In this document: positions 25,259 to 33,488 of the stretch, in pieces
Numbering within the stretch: position 1 is the first letter of the stretch
Layout: the number at the start of each line of letters is the position of its first letter
Origin: an uncultured Caryophanales bacterium
Lineage (GTDB): Bacteria; Bacillota_I; Bacilli_A; RF39; UBA660
NCBI GenBank assembly: GCA_905206805.1
Contig: CAJLIR010000001.1
Coordinates: 1 to 64,000 of the forward strand
Length of the DNA: 64,000 nt
Reading direction: 5' to 3'
The notes under the pieces: generated by a model
Told to the model about the DNA's origin: nothing
Database searches by the model: none
What the model saw: only the letters and a program-made list of their open reading frames with translations
Made by a program: the position numbers and the translations under genes

Positions 25259-25700
25259 GTTCGATTTTAATGGTTATAAAAATTTAAAAGATATAATAGG
25301 TTATGATGGATTTATAGATAGAGATGGATTATTTTATAAAGTAAAAGTGCGACATTCTTACGATATAAATTGTTCTCATATCAATTGGGCTGAGCAATAT
25401 ATTAATCAAGATATAAAAAAATTAAAAACTATCTTGATACCTAGTTATAGTATGATTTATACGCTTTCTAAAATGAGAGATAAACAAGATATACTGATAC
25501 AAATTTTTGGATTTGTTTATTACAGCCATGATCATTTAACTAATGAACCAATTATTATAACACCAGATCCAATATACAATGATAAAAAGATAACTGATGA
25601 ACAATTAGATACTTTATATAAAATAATGGAATATAATATGGAAAAACCGTTAGAACATGAAGTTTTTCTAAATCCATATTACTATAAAAAATATAGATAG
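25251..25700 (+). CDS. Hypothetical protein between hisS and aspS
   Basis: 149 residues from ATG 25251, which overlaps the hisS stop by 8 nt; ATGs at 25239 and 25242 are alternatives. Not recognised. It is soluble and aromatic-rich, with DGLFYKVKVRHSYDINC, IQIFGFVYYSHDH and a PDP motif (IIITPDPIYNDKK). It ends 9 nt before aspS, so it sits in a hisS-orf-aspS operon under T-box control. That location suggests, but does not prove, a translation-related role. Confidence 0.65.
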   Translation: MNKFDFNGYKNLKDIIGYDGFIDRDGLFYKVKVRHSYDINCSHINWAEQYINQDIKKLKTILIPSYSMIYTLSKMRDKQDILIQIFGFVYYSHDHLTNEPIIITPDPIYNDKKITDEQLDTLYKIMEYNMEKPLEHEVFLNPYYYKKYR

Positions 25701-25709
25701 GAGTAAATT

Positions 25710-27020
25710 ATGAAAATAAATTTTAATGAATTAAAAAACTATGAAAATGAAGAAGTAGTATTACAAGGTTTTGTTGATAAAATAAGAAATTTACAATATG
25801 TACAATTTGTAATATTGAGAGATTCAACTGGGAAAGTTCAAATTACAATTGAAAAAAATGAAGAAAATGCCAAAATGGTAGAAATAATTGATAATTTAAC
25901 ACAAGAAAGTACGCTAAAAGTTAAAGGAAAAGTTTTAATAAATGAAAAAGTTAAAATGGGTGGTATTGAGGTTATTCCAAGTTCTATAACAGTTACTTCC
26001 TTATCGCTTCCAGAATTACCGCTTGACATAAAAAGTAAAGATAACTCTTTAAGAGAAACAAGATTAGATTATCGTTTCTTAGATTTACGTAGAGAAGAAA
26101 ATAATTTGTTTTTTAAATGTGAAACAATACTTGAACAAGCATTTAGAGAATATTGTGTAGATAAAAGTTTTATTGAAATTCATTCTCCAAAAATTGCTGC
26201 GGGAGCTGCAGAAAGTGGTGCAGAGGTATTTAAAATAGATTATTTTGGTCAGACTGCATGTCTTTCTCAATCACCACAATTTTATAAACAAATGGCAATG
26301 GCTGCCGGTTTTGATAAAGTATTTGAAATAGGTCCTGCATTTAGAGCAGAAAATTCTCATACATCATATCATGCTACTGAAATTAATATGGCTGATGTTG
26401 AAATTTCTTGGATCGATTCATTTTCCGATGTAATGGATATGGAGGAAGAATGGATTAAATATGCACTTTCTAAAGTAAAAGAAAAATACGGTGAAGAAAT
26501 TAAAAAATTATTTAATGTAGAAATAAGTGATACAACTATTAAATTTCCTCGTATTACATTTAAAGAAGCAAAAGAAATATTAAAAAATGAATTTAATTAT
26601 ATTGGAGAAAAAGAAGACGATTTTGAAAGAAAAGAGGAAAATTTATTATGTAAGTATGCTAAACAAAAATATAATTGTGATTTCATATTTGTTACAAAAT
26701 TTCCTTTTGCAGCAAGACCTTTTTATCATATGTTAGATGAAGATGGACTTACAAACAGTTACGATTTATTATTTAAAGGAATTGAAATAACTACTGGTGC
26801 GCAAAGAGAACACAGAGTAGATATATTAAGAAAACAAATGATTGAAAAAGATGTTAATCCAGAATCATTAGAATTCTACCTAGATTTCTTTAAATATGGA
26901 TGTCCTCCACATGGTGGATTTGCGATCGGTATTGCCAGAATTATGATGCAAATATTTGAACTTGATAATATAAGAGAAGCAACATTTATTTATAGAGGCC
27001 CTACAAGACTTAATCCATAA
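25710..27020 (+). CDS. aspS: Aspartyl-tRNA synthetase, archaeal/short type
   Basis: 436 residues: N-terminal OB anticodon-binding fold (1-105), then the class IIb catalytic core. Seen: LDYRFLDLRRE, SGAEVFKIDYFG, LSQSPQFYKQMAM, EIGPAFRAENSHTSYHATE (motif 2) and GFAIGIARIMMQI (motif 3). The standard bacterial AspRS is about 590 residues, with a GAD insertion domain absent here, so this is the archaeal/eukaryotic-like form that some Bacillota carry. Such enzymes are often non-discriminating (charging tRNA-Asn as well) and then require GatCAB; sequence alone does not settle that here. It occupies the syntenic position of the bacterial gene. Confidence 0.9.
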   Translation: MKINFNELKNYENEEVVLQGFVDKIRNLQYVQFVILRDSTGKVQITIEKNEENAKMVEIIDNLTQESTLKVKGKVLINEKVKMGGIEVIPSSITVTSLSLPELPLDIKSKDNSLRETRLDYRFLDLRREENNLFFKCETILEQAFREYCVDKSFIEIHSPKIAAGAAESGAEVFKIDYFGQTACLSQSPQFYKQMAMAAGFDKVFEIGPAFRAENSHTSYHATEINMADVEISWIDSFSDVMDMEEEWIKYALSKVKEKYGEEIKKLFNVEISDTTIKFPRITFKEAKEILKNEFNYIGEKEDDFERKEENLLCKYAKQKYNCDFIFVTKFPFAARPFYHMLDEDGLTNSYDLLFKGIEITTGAQREHRVDILRKQMIEKDVNPESLEFYLDFFKYGCPPHGGFAIGIARIMMQIFELDNIREATFIYRGPTRLNP

Positions 27021-27050
27021 AAAAACACTTAAAATTTCTTAAGTGTTTTT
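27021..27050 (+). terminator. Terminator of the hisS-aspS operon
   Basis: AAAAACACTTAA (27021-27032) is perfectly complementary to TTAAGTGTTTTT (27039-27050), followed by TGTTTT. Confidence 0.85.
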
Positions 27051-27119
27051 TGTTTTACCTTTTGATTTTCAGTATTTACCGAATAATCATATTGATTGTT
27101 AAAAATTTTAGATTAATTT

Positions 27120-28559
27120 TTAAAATTTATTATTAATTAAATCTTCTAAATAATCAAGTTGTTGATTTGAATCATTTATCAATGAATTTTGAGCATTTTG
27201 AGTGTTCTGATTATTATTTAATGAATTATTTTGTTTAAATATTTGGTTTGAAGATTGTGTAGGCATTTCAAATTGTATTGTTTCATTTTGAGGTCTTTCT
27301 GCAATTGCGCTTTTTATTTGTAAATCGTTATTTTCTTCACTTTCATCAATTATATCAAATGCCTCTTCTTTTTCGTCATCTTCTAATTCAACAATTTTTA
27401 AAATTTCTTCTAGTGTTGTTTGACCTTGCAAAACTTTTTCTAAACCATCTTGAAGTAGGGTAGTAACATCAGACTTATAAACTAAATGTCTCAATTTATC
27501 TTTTCTAACGTTAGAACTAATAGCGTCTCTTATTTCTTGATTAATTAGGAGTACTTCATGTATTGCGATACGTCCTTGATATCCATTTGAACATTCATCA
27601 CAACCTTCATTAGAATAAATCTCTTTAATGTCTTTACCAAGTACTTTTTTAAAAATGTCTTTTTCATATTCATTAGTAGGTCGTAATTTTTTACAATGTG
27701 GACAAAGTTTACGTGCCAGTTTTTGTGATATTATTCCAGTTAATGCACTAGAGAGTAAATATCTTTGAACATCCATATCAAGTAAACGTTCAATAGTTGT
27801 TAGTGAATCATTAGTATGGAGTGTTGACAAGACGATATGACCTGTAATAGATGCTCTAACAGCAATTTGTGCGGTTTCTGTATCACGAATTTCTCCAATC
27901 ATTATTACATTTGGGTCTTGACGCAAAATTGATCTTAATGCATTTGCGAAGGTTAATCCTATTTCACTGTTTGTTTGAACTTGGTTTATACCTTCGATAT
28001 TCATTTCGATTGGGTCTTCTACGGTAATAATATTTGTATCTTCTTTATTAAGTCTTTGCAACATTGAGTAAACAGTCGTTGATTTACCACTACCAGTTGC
28101 TCCAGTTACTAAAATAATTCCGTTGGGAGTACTAATCATTTCCAAAACTTTTCTATAGTTTTGTTCTGAAAAACCTAAGCTTTCAATTCCACTTAAACTC
28201 ATACTATAATCTAAAATACGGATAACTATTTTTTCACCCTCATTTGTTGGTAAACATGACACACGCAAATCAAGTGGAACGCCTTGCAAAGTAGCTTTTA
28301 TGGCACCATCTTGTGGTAATCTAGACTCAGTTATATTCATTCCTGCAATTATTTTAATACGAGTTACTAAATTCTTTTTTATTTCATTTGGAACATCGGT
28401 ATAATCAATTAATTGACCATCAATTCTTATTCTAATTTTCATGTGATTATCCATAGGATCAAAATGGATATCACTTGCTCCACGTTTAGAAGCATCTACT
28501 AGGATATCATTTACAACCTCTACAACTGGCATTTTTCCATAATCATATATTTTTAACAT
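27120..28559 (-). CDS. GspE/PilB/ComGA-type secretion ATPase
   Basis: 479 residues. Powers assembly of type IV pilus-like or competence pseudopilus filaments. Seen: Walker A GATGSGKST (153-161), Asp box and Walker B VIMIGEIRD (218-226), GHIVLSTLHTND His box, and a zinc tetracysteine (C286, C289, C320, C323). It lacks the N-terminal MshEN domain of PilB, starting directly with the N2D-like domain (ASDIHFDPM), so it is closer to ComGA. An additional Asn/Gln-rich tail of about 85 residues follows the core and is unusual. Divergent from two prepilin-like genes. Confidence 0.9.
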   Translation of the reverse strand: MLKIYDYGKMPVVEVVNDILVDASKRGASDIHFDPMDNHMKIRIRIDGQLIDYTDVPNEIKKNLVTRIKIIAGMNITESRLPQDGAIKATLQGVPLDLRVSCLPTNEGEKIVIRILDYSMSLSGIESLGFSEQNYRKVLEMISTPNGIILVTGATGSGKSTTVYSMLQRLNKEDTNIITVEDPIEMNIEGINQVQTNSEIGLTFANALRSILRQDPNVIMIGEIRDTETAQIAVRASITGHIVLSTLHTNDSLTTIERLLDMDVQRYLLSSALTGIISQKLARKLCPHCKKLRPTNEYEKDIFKKVLGKDIKEIYSNEGCDECSNGYQGRIAIHEVLLINQEIRDAISSNVRKDKLRHLVYKSDVTTLLQDGLEKVLQGQTTLEEILKIVELEDDEKEEAFDIIDESEENNDLQIKSAIAERPQNETIQFEMPTQSSNQIFKQNNSLNNNQNTQNAQNSLINDSNQQLDYLEDLINNKF

Positions 28560-28658
28560 AAAAATTTCATCCCCTTTTTATTCGATAAGACTAGATTTTA
28601 CCATAAATATATTATATAATATATTTGAAATAATATCAATAATAAAGGGGCAAAGTTT

Positions 28659-29216
28659 ATGAAAAAAGATGAAAATGGTTTTATGCTTGTTGAAACTCTA
28701 ATTGTTTCAACACTTGTTTCCACTATTTTAGTTGTACTATACGTTCAATTTAATAATATTGTAAATAATTTTGATAAAAATTTCAATTATAATAATACTA
28801 GTAACTTATATGCTGCAAATAATGTAAAAAATTTTATTCTACAAGATAACAATGGTGAATTTTATTTAAATTTGAAACAGTTTTTAAATGAAAATTTGGA
28901 AAATGATCAAAGTTTTTATTTAAAGATTTTTACAACGTGTGATAATAGTAATATCGATCACAAGGCTTATAATGTAAATTTATGCGAAAAATTTAATAGT
29001 TTAACTAATTTTTATAATATAAAACAAATATTGTTTGTGATGAATTCTGTTGATTTAAAGGATTCAGATTATAAAGAATTAGAAAGTCCAAACTTTGTGA
29101 ATTTTATAAAAAACATAAACAAAAGTACTAAAAACAGTAATAATCAAAATGATGACTATAGAATTTTTATTGAATTTGAAAATAATCAATTTGCAACTTT
29201 AAAAATGTCTGATTAG
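28659..29216 (+). CDS. Prepilin-like protein
   Basis: 185 residues with a prepilin-type start: short acidic/basic leader MKKDENG, then FMLVETLIVSTLVSTILVVL, with Glu at +5 after the Gly-Phe processing site. The rest is an Asn-rich globular domain with two cysteines. It is divergent from the pilus ATPase gene and 14 nt ahead of a second prepilin-like gene, so it is presumably a minor pilin of the same machine. It would be exported and processed by a prepilin peptidase, which is not in the window. Confidence 0.75.
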   Translation: MKKDENGFMLVETLIVSTLVSTILVVLYVQFNNIVNNFDKNFNYNNTSNLYAANNVKNFILQDNNGEFYLNLKQFLNENLENDQSFYLKIFTTCDNSNIDHKAYNVNLCEKFNSLTNFYNIKQILFVMNSVDLKDSDYKELESPNFVNFIKNINKSTKNSNNQNDDYRIFIEFENNQFATLKMSD

Positions 29217-29230
29217 AAAAGGTGAAATGT

Positions 29231-29692
29231 ATGAAAGAAAATAAAGGTTTTACTCTTGTAGAAGTAATTGTGTCTTTTGCGCTTACTATGATCATTGTTT
29301 TGTTTTTGTTTCAATTAATTATTACTTTAAAAAATGTTTATAATCATAAATTAATTATTTCAAATTTAATATTAAAACAATCAAATATTAATCAGATGAT
29401 TAATAGCGACTTAATTGTTAGTAATTTAGGCGATATAATTAGTGTTAGTAATGATATGGTTAGTAATTGTTATAATATAAGTTTTCAGTATGGAAGTAGA
29501 AATATTTGCTATAATAAAGAAAATAATACAATTAGTTATAATGATTATGAGTTTGAACTTATTAAAAATAGTAAAATCGGTGATGTATCGGTTGTAGTAA
29601 ATAATGGTATGTTATTCATAGATATTCCTATAACATACCCTGATATTGATAATAATTTTGATGTAAAAATTGCTTATTTTAACAGAATTTAA
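29231..29692 (+). CDS. Prepilin-like protein
   Basis: 153 residues from ATG 29231; the in-frame GTG at 29222 is part of the Shine-Dalgarno AAAGGTG. The N-terminus KENKGFTLVEVIVSFALTM is a canonical prepilin signal with Glu at +5, followed by a beta-rich domain carrying two cysteines (SNCYNI and RNICYN). Resembles ComGF-like or PulG-like minor pilins. It probably forms an operon with the preceding prepilin. Confidence 0.78.
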   Translation: MKENKGFTLVEVIVSFALTMIIVLFLFQLIITLKNVYNHKLIISNLILKQSNINQMINSDLIVSNLGDIISVSNDMVSNCYNISFQYGSRNICYNKENNTISYNDYEFELIKNSKIGDVSVVVNNGMLFIDIPITYPDIDNNFDVKIAYFNRI

Positions 29693-29698
29693 AGGATT

Positions 29699-29736
29699 TC
29701 ACCTAGTTAATTGTAAATAATTAATTAGGTGATTTT
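29699..29736 (+). promoter_or_regulatory. Long hairpin sequestering the helicase ribosome binding site
   Basis: TCACCTAGTTAATT (29699-29712) pairs over 14 bp (one G-U) with AATTAATTAGGTGA (29719-29732). The right arm contains the Shine-Dalgarno AGGTGA (29727-29732) of the next gene, and TTTT then ATG follow at once. It could stop transcription from the prepilin operon, block translation initiation, or both. Confidence 0.6.
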
Positions 29737-31656
29737 ATGTATAACGATTATTTAAACAATATATTTAATGAGTTTAATCCAAACATTAAATTGGATGATG
29801 AGCAAAAGAGAGTTGTTTTAAACGATTCTAAAAATTCTTTGATAGTTGCAGGTGCCGGAAGTGGAAAAACTACTGTAATAAGTGCTAAAGTAAAGTACTT
29901 AATAGATATAAAAAAAATTGAGCCAAGTAAAATACTCGTTATTTCGTTTACAAGAGAATCTGTTAATGATTTAAAAAGGCAAATAATTGATGGGTTAAGC
30001 CTTGAAATTATTATTCAAACATTTCATAAACTGGCACTTTCTATTATCGGAAAAAATAATTCATATAAGATATGTGATAATTTGAAAAATATATTGAGTA
30101 TTTATTTTTTGAGAGATATTTATTTTACTCCCGATTATTTGAGTTATTTAAATTATTTATATACCTTTGTTTACATTAAAAATAAAGGCTATTTTAAAAT
30201 AAATGATAAAATTTCAGTGACAAGTTTAGAAGAAATTGCAATTGTAAATTTTTTAAATTTAACAAAGATTAACTTTAAATATAAAATTATAAATTTTAAT
30301 AATATAATTTCAAAATTTATATTGTATATAGAAAATAATATTGTAGTTATAAATTATTTAAATAAATATAAAAGAAAAAAGACAAAAAAGAATATTTATA
30401 ATATTGTTAAAGATAATGATGTGATTTTTAATATAAGAAAAATACTAGAAAAAAATGGTGTTTATAAATATGATATAATTGAAAACAATGAAATTGAATA
30501 TATAAAGTTTTTAAATGTGTGTTGCTCTTTTATAAATTGCTATAAAGTAAATAATATTAATGAATATTTTTTAATTAGTTTAATTAAAAAATATGAAAAA
30601 AATTATCAAATATCTTTATTTTTAAATGTAATCTTTAATGCTTATAAATATTACATAAATCATAATAAAATCAATCATATTCTAGATTTTAATGATATTA
30701 TTAATGAAGCTATAAAAAAATTAAAACAAGAAGAATTTAATAAGTATAAATATGTAATAATAGATGAGTTTCAAGATATTTCAAAAAATAGATTAGAAAT
30801 AATTAAATATTTGAGTAAATATAAAACAAATATAATTGCGTGCGGTGATGATTGGCAATCAATATTTGGATTTGCGGGTTCGGATGTAAATTTGTTTATA
30901 AATTTTCCTAAGATAATTAAAAACTGTGAGGTTTTAAGAATAACAAATACTTATAGAAACAGTAAGCAATTGATTGATATTTCTGGTAATTTTATAATGA
31001 AAAATAATCATCAGTTAAAAAAAGAATTAAGATCGGGAAAAAGTTTAGATAAGCCTATAATAATTAATTTTTTTGATGAAAAAAACAATATATCAAAACT
31101 TATATATGATGTTATTTTAAATATCTTTAATAAAAGTGTTGATAGCAATATCCTAATAATTGGAAGATATAAATTTAGTATAAATAAAATAATTGATAAA
31201 GAATACTTTGATTTTAAAAATAATCGATTGGTTTGTTTAAAAAAGAATATTAATGTAACTTTTTTAACAGCTCATTCATCAAAAGGATTAACATTTGATG
31301 AGGTGATTATTTTAGATATGGATGATGATATTTATGGTTTTCCATCACAAATTGTTGATAATTTAGAATTATCTATATTAAAAAACAAAGATAACTTTTA
31401 TTTTGAGGAGGAGAGAAGACTATTTTATGTGGCCCTTACCAGAACGAGAGGTCATAATTATCTTTTTTCCCATATAGATAAAATATCACCTTATATATAT
31501 GAATTTTTAGATTTAAAAGAAGTTGAAGTTATAAACTATACCAAAAGAAAAATCAAAAGAAATGTGATATTATGTAAAAATTGTGGTTATTTTTTTAAAA
31601 ATAATATTAGATTTAAACATATTTGTCCTAATTGTGGTAATATCATTTTAAAATAG
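29737..31656 (+). CDS. UvrD/Rep-type SF1 DNA helicase with C-terminal zinc ribbon
   Basis: 639 residues. Superfamily 1A motifs in order: Q motif DDEQKRVVL, motif I AGAGSGKTT (38-46), SFTRESVNDLKRQI (Ia), YVIIDEFQDIS (II), GDDWQSIFGFAGSD (III), TNTYRNSKQLIDIS (IV), FLTAHSSKGLTFDEVII (V), RRLFYVALTRTRGHNYLF (VI). The last about 30 residues form a zinc ribbon (CKNCGYFF...HICPNCG), unusual for UvrD/PcrA and more like helicase-IV-type proteins. It probably acts in DNA repair. Its RBS lies inside a 14-bp hairpin. Confidence 0.9.
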   Translation: MYNDYLNNIFNEFNPNIKLDDEQKRVVLNDSKNSLIVAGAGSGKTTVISAKVKYLIDIKKIEPSKILVISFTRESVNDLKRQIIDGLSLEIIIQTFHKLALSIIGKNNSYKICDNLKNILSIYFLRDIYFTPDYLSYLNYLYTFVYIKNKGYFKINDKISVTSLEEIAIVNFLNLTKINFKYKIINFNNIISKFILYIENNIVVINYLNKYKRKKTKKNIYNIVKDNDVIFNIRKILEKNGVYKYDIIENNEIEYIKFLNVCCSFINCYKVNNINEYFLISLIKKYEKNYQISLFLNVIFNAYKYYINHNKINHILDFNDIINEAIKKLKQEEFNKYKYVIIDEFQDISKNRLEIIKYLSKYKTNIIACGDDWQSIFGFAGSDVNLFINFPKIIKNCEVLRITNTYRNSKQLIDISGNFIMKNNHQLKKELRSGKSLDKPIIINFFDEKNNISKLIYDVILNIFNKSVDSNILIIGRYKFSINKIIDKEYFDFKNNRLVCLKKNINVTFLTAHSSKGLTFDEVIILDMDDDIYGFPSQIVDNLELSILKNKDNFYFEEERRLFYVALTRTRGHNYLFSHIDKISPYIYEFLDLKEVEVINYTKRKIKRNVILCKNCGYFFKNNIRFKHICPNCGNIILK

Positions 31657-31708
31657 TAAAAATTTATGATATAATGTACTTATAAGTGTATACAGAAAAG
31701 GTGTTAAA

Positions 31709-32632
31709 ATGAAAAAGTGTGTTGTTATTTATAACCCTAATAGTGGTAAAAAAAATAAAGATATTTTTTTAAAACAATATAAACAAGTTTTGGAAAGTTA
31801 TGATTATGAAGTTACGACTTTTTTTACAAAATATCATGGACACGCTATTGAAATTGTAAAAAAATTGGATAATCCTGATTTAGTTATTTCAGTTGGTGGA
31901 GACGGGACTTTTAATGAAGTAATGACTGGAAACTTCAAACGACAGGAAAAGGTTTTACTGGCTCATATTCCTCTTGGTACTACAAATGACATCGGTTCTA
32001 TGTTTGGATATACTAAAAACCCTATAAACAATTTAAAATTAATTATGAATAGTGGTGTAGTAAAGAAAATCGATATATGCACAATAAATGGAGAACCTTT
32101 TGTATACGTTGCGGGCTTTGGAAAATTTATGAATGTTCCTTATGAAACATCTCGTGATTTAAAGAAAAAGTATGGATATTTAGCTTATATTTTAGAAGGA
32201 GTCAAAAGTTTTAGAGCTAAAACAAATTTATATGATATAACTTACGAAATAGATGGAGAAATTTATAGGGGCTTATATTCATTTATGATAGCTTCTAATG
32301 CTAATAGAATTGCAGGAGTTAATAATTTTTTCAAAGATATTAAACTTGATGATGATCAATTTGAGGTTTTGTTTTGTAACTTATCAACTAAAAAAGACAT
32401 TATTAAAAGTTTATATTATTTAAAAATGCATGATATTACTAAGGTACCTGGTTTTTATTTCCATAAAACTAATAATTTAAAGATTACATTTAATGATTTA
32501 AACCGTAAAAAATGGTGTATAGATGGTGAAAAGTATGAAGAAAATACTAACACTTTTGAAATAAAAGTTGTTCAAGGAATTAAGATTATGCTTCCAAATA
32601 AAAAAATCGATACTTTATTTATTAATAAGTAG
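31709..32632 (+). CDS. Diacylglycerol kinase-family lipid kinase (DgkB/YegS type)
   Basis: 307 residues. DAGK catalytic domain at the N-terminus: YNPNSGKKN, SVGGDGTFNEVM (GGDGT 63-67) and IPLGTTNDIGSMFG, then a beta-rich C-terminal domain ending in WCIDGEKYE. It phosphorylates diacylglycerol to recycle it into phospholipid synthesis (DgkB) or acts on a related lipid. A TATAAT at 31670-31675 may be its promoter. The start follows AAAGGTGTTAAA. Confidence 0.92.
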   Translation: MKKCVVIYNPNSGKKNKDIFLKQYKQVLESYDYEVTTFFTKYHGHAIEIVKKLDNPDLVISVGGDGTFNEVMTGNFKRQEKVLLAHIPLGTTNDIGSMFGYTKNPINNLKLIMNSGVVKKIDICTINGEPFVYVAGFGKFMNVPYETSRDLKKKYGYLAYILEGVKSFRAKTNLYDITYEIDGEIYRGLYSFMIASNANRIAGVNNFFKDIKLDDDQFEVLFCNLSTKKDIIKSLYYLKMHDITKVPGFYFHKTNNLKITFNDLNRKKWCIDGEKYEENTNTFEIKVVQGIKIMLPNKKIDTLFINK

Positions 32633-32647
32633 TTAGGTGTTGAAATA

Positions 32648-33340
32648 ATGATAAATATATATAATATAAAAATAATATTTATACTTTTTATTTTTTATTC
32701 TATGATAGGATGGATAATAGAAGTTTTAGACCAATTTTATAGAAAAAAAAGATTTATAAATAGAGGATTTTTAATAGGACCGTATTGTCCAGTACATGGT
32801 ATTGGTGCATTACTTATGGTTTTATTATTAAGTGGTATTACCGATAGTTATATAATTTTATTTTTTAGTGCATCTTTAATTTGTACAATTTTAGAATATA
32901 TTACAAGTTTTTTACTCGAAAAAATTTTTAAGGCTAGATGGTGGGATTATTCTTGCTATAAGTTTAATTTAAATGGTAGAGTATGTTTGCAAAATAGTAT
33001 ATTTTTTGGTATTGCTGGTGTATTTATTGTAAAAATTGCTAATCCATTTGTAGTAAAATTCATTATACAAAATGTTCCAGATTTAAATGTTATTTGTTTA
33101 GTATTGGGAATCATTTTTACCTTGGATTTATTTATATCATTTAATGTAATTGTAAAATTTAAAAACATTACAAATATTTTAACAAAAGATAGTACTGAGG
33201 AAATTTCAAATAGAGTAAAAAAAACATTAGCAAAAAAATCCGTTTTATTTAAAAGGCTTATTAATGCTTTTCCTAATTTAAAAAATGGTGCTAAAAAAAT
33301 TAAAGACAATATTATAAGTATTTTTAATGTTATAAAATAA
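32648..33340 (+). CDS. CmpB-like putative ABC transporter permease (PF06541)
   Basis: 230 residues. About five TM segments, with the family-typical YSMIGWIIEVLDQFYRKKRFINRGFLIGPYCPVHGIGAL at the N-terminus (key residues: GW.IE, FINRGFL.GPYCP.YG) and ARWWDYS in the middle. The family is common in Clostridia and Bacilli. No cognate ATPase is adjacent and the transport role is only a database label. It follows the lipid kinase gene by 15 nt, so they are probably co-transcribed. Confidence 0.85.
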   Translation: MINIYNIKIIFILFIFYSMIGWIIEVLDQFYRKKRFINRGFLIGPYCPVHGIGALLMVLLLSGITDSYIILFFSASLICTILEYITSFLLEKIFKARWWDYSCYKFNLNGRVCLQNSIFFGIAGVFIVKIANPFVVKFIIQNVPDLNVICLVLGIIFTLDLFISFNVIVKFKNITNILTKDSTEEISNRVKKTLAKKSVLFKRLINAFPNLKNGAKKIKDNIISIFNVIK

Positions 33341-33367
33341 AACATATTTAGTGTTTTATTTTTTTTT
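33334..33367 (+). terminator. Terminator after the CmpB-like gene
   Basis: AAAATAAAACA (33334-33344) pairs with TGTTTTATTTT (33352-33362), then five more T residues. Confidence 0.85.
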
Positions 33368-33423
33368 AGAGAAAAACTTGCTATTTAATTAAATTATTTT
33401 TTCTTGTTTATTAAAAATAATTA

Positions 33424-33469
33424 TGTTACAATTTAAGAGAGCCTATAGAAACTCTCTATGGCTTTTTTT
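33424..33469 (+). promoter_or_regulatory. pyrG promoter and transcription attenuator with a competing hairpin
   Basis: An extended -10 (TGT plus TACAAT, 33424-33432) predicts a start at about 33438-33440. A terminator hairpin, AGCC(T)ATAGA 33440-33449 with TCTATGGCT 33455-33463 and a seven-T tract to 33469, lies before the pyrG RBS. AGAGAG (33436-33441) can instead pair with CTCTCT (33452-33457), which would disrupt the terminator. In B. subtilis pyrG, extra G residues added by slippage at the transcript start build the antiterminator; here there is no G run, so the trigger must differ. Confidence 0.65.
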
Positions 33470-33488
33470 GTTATTGTGGAGGTTTTTT

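Noticed and set aside
33423..33488. 22-residue N-terminal extension of CTP synthase
   Set aside because: It translates the attenuator hairpin; GGAGG before ATG 33489 and the conserved MTKYVFVTGG start fix the real start.
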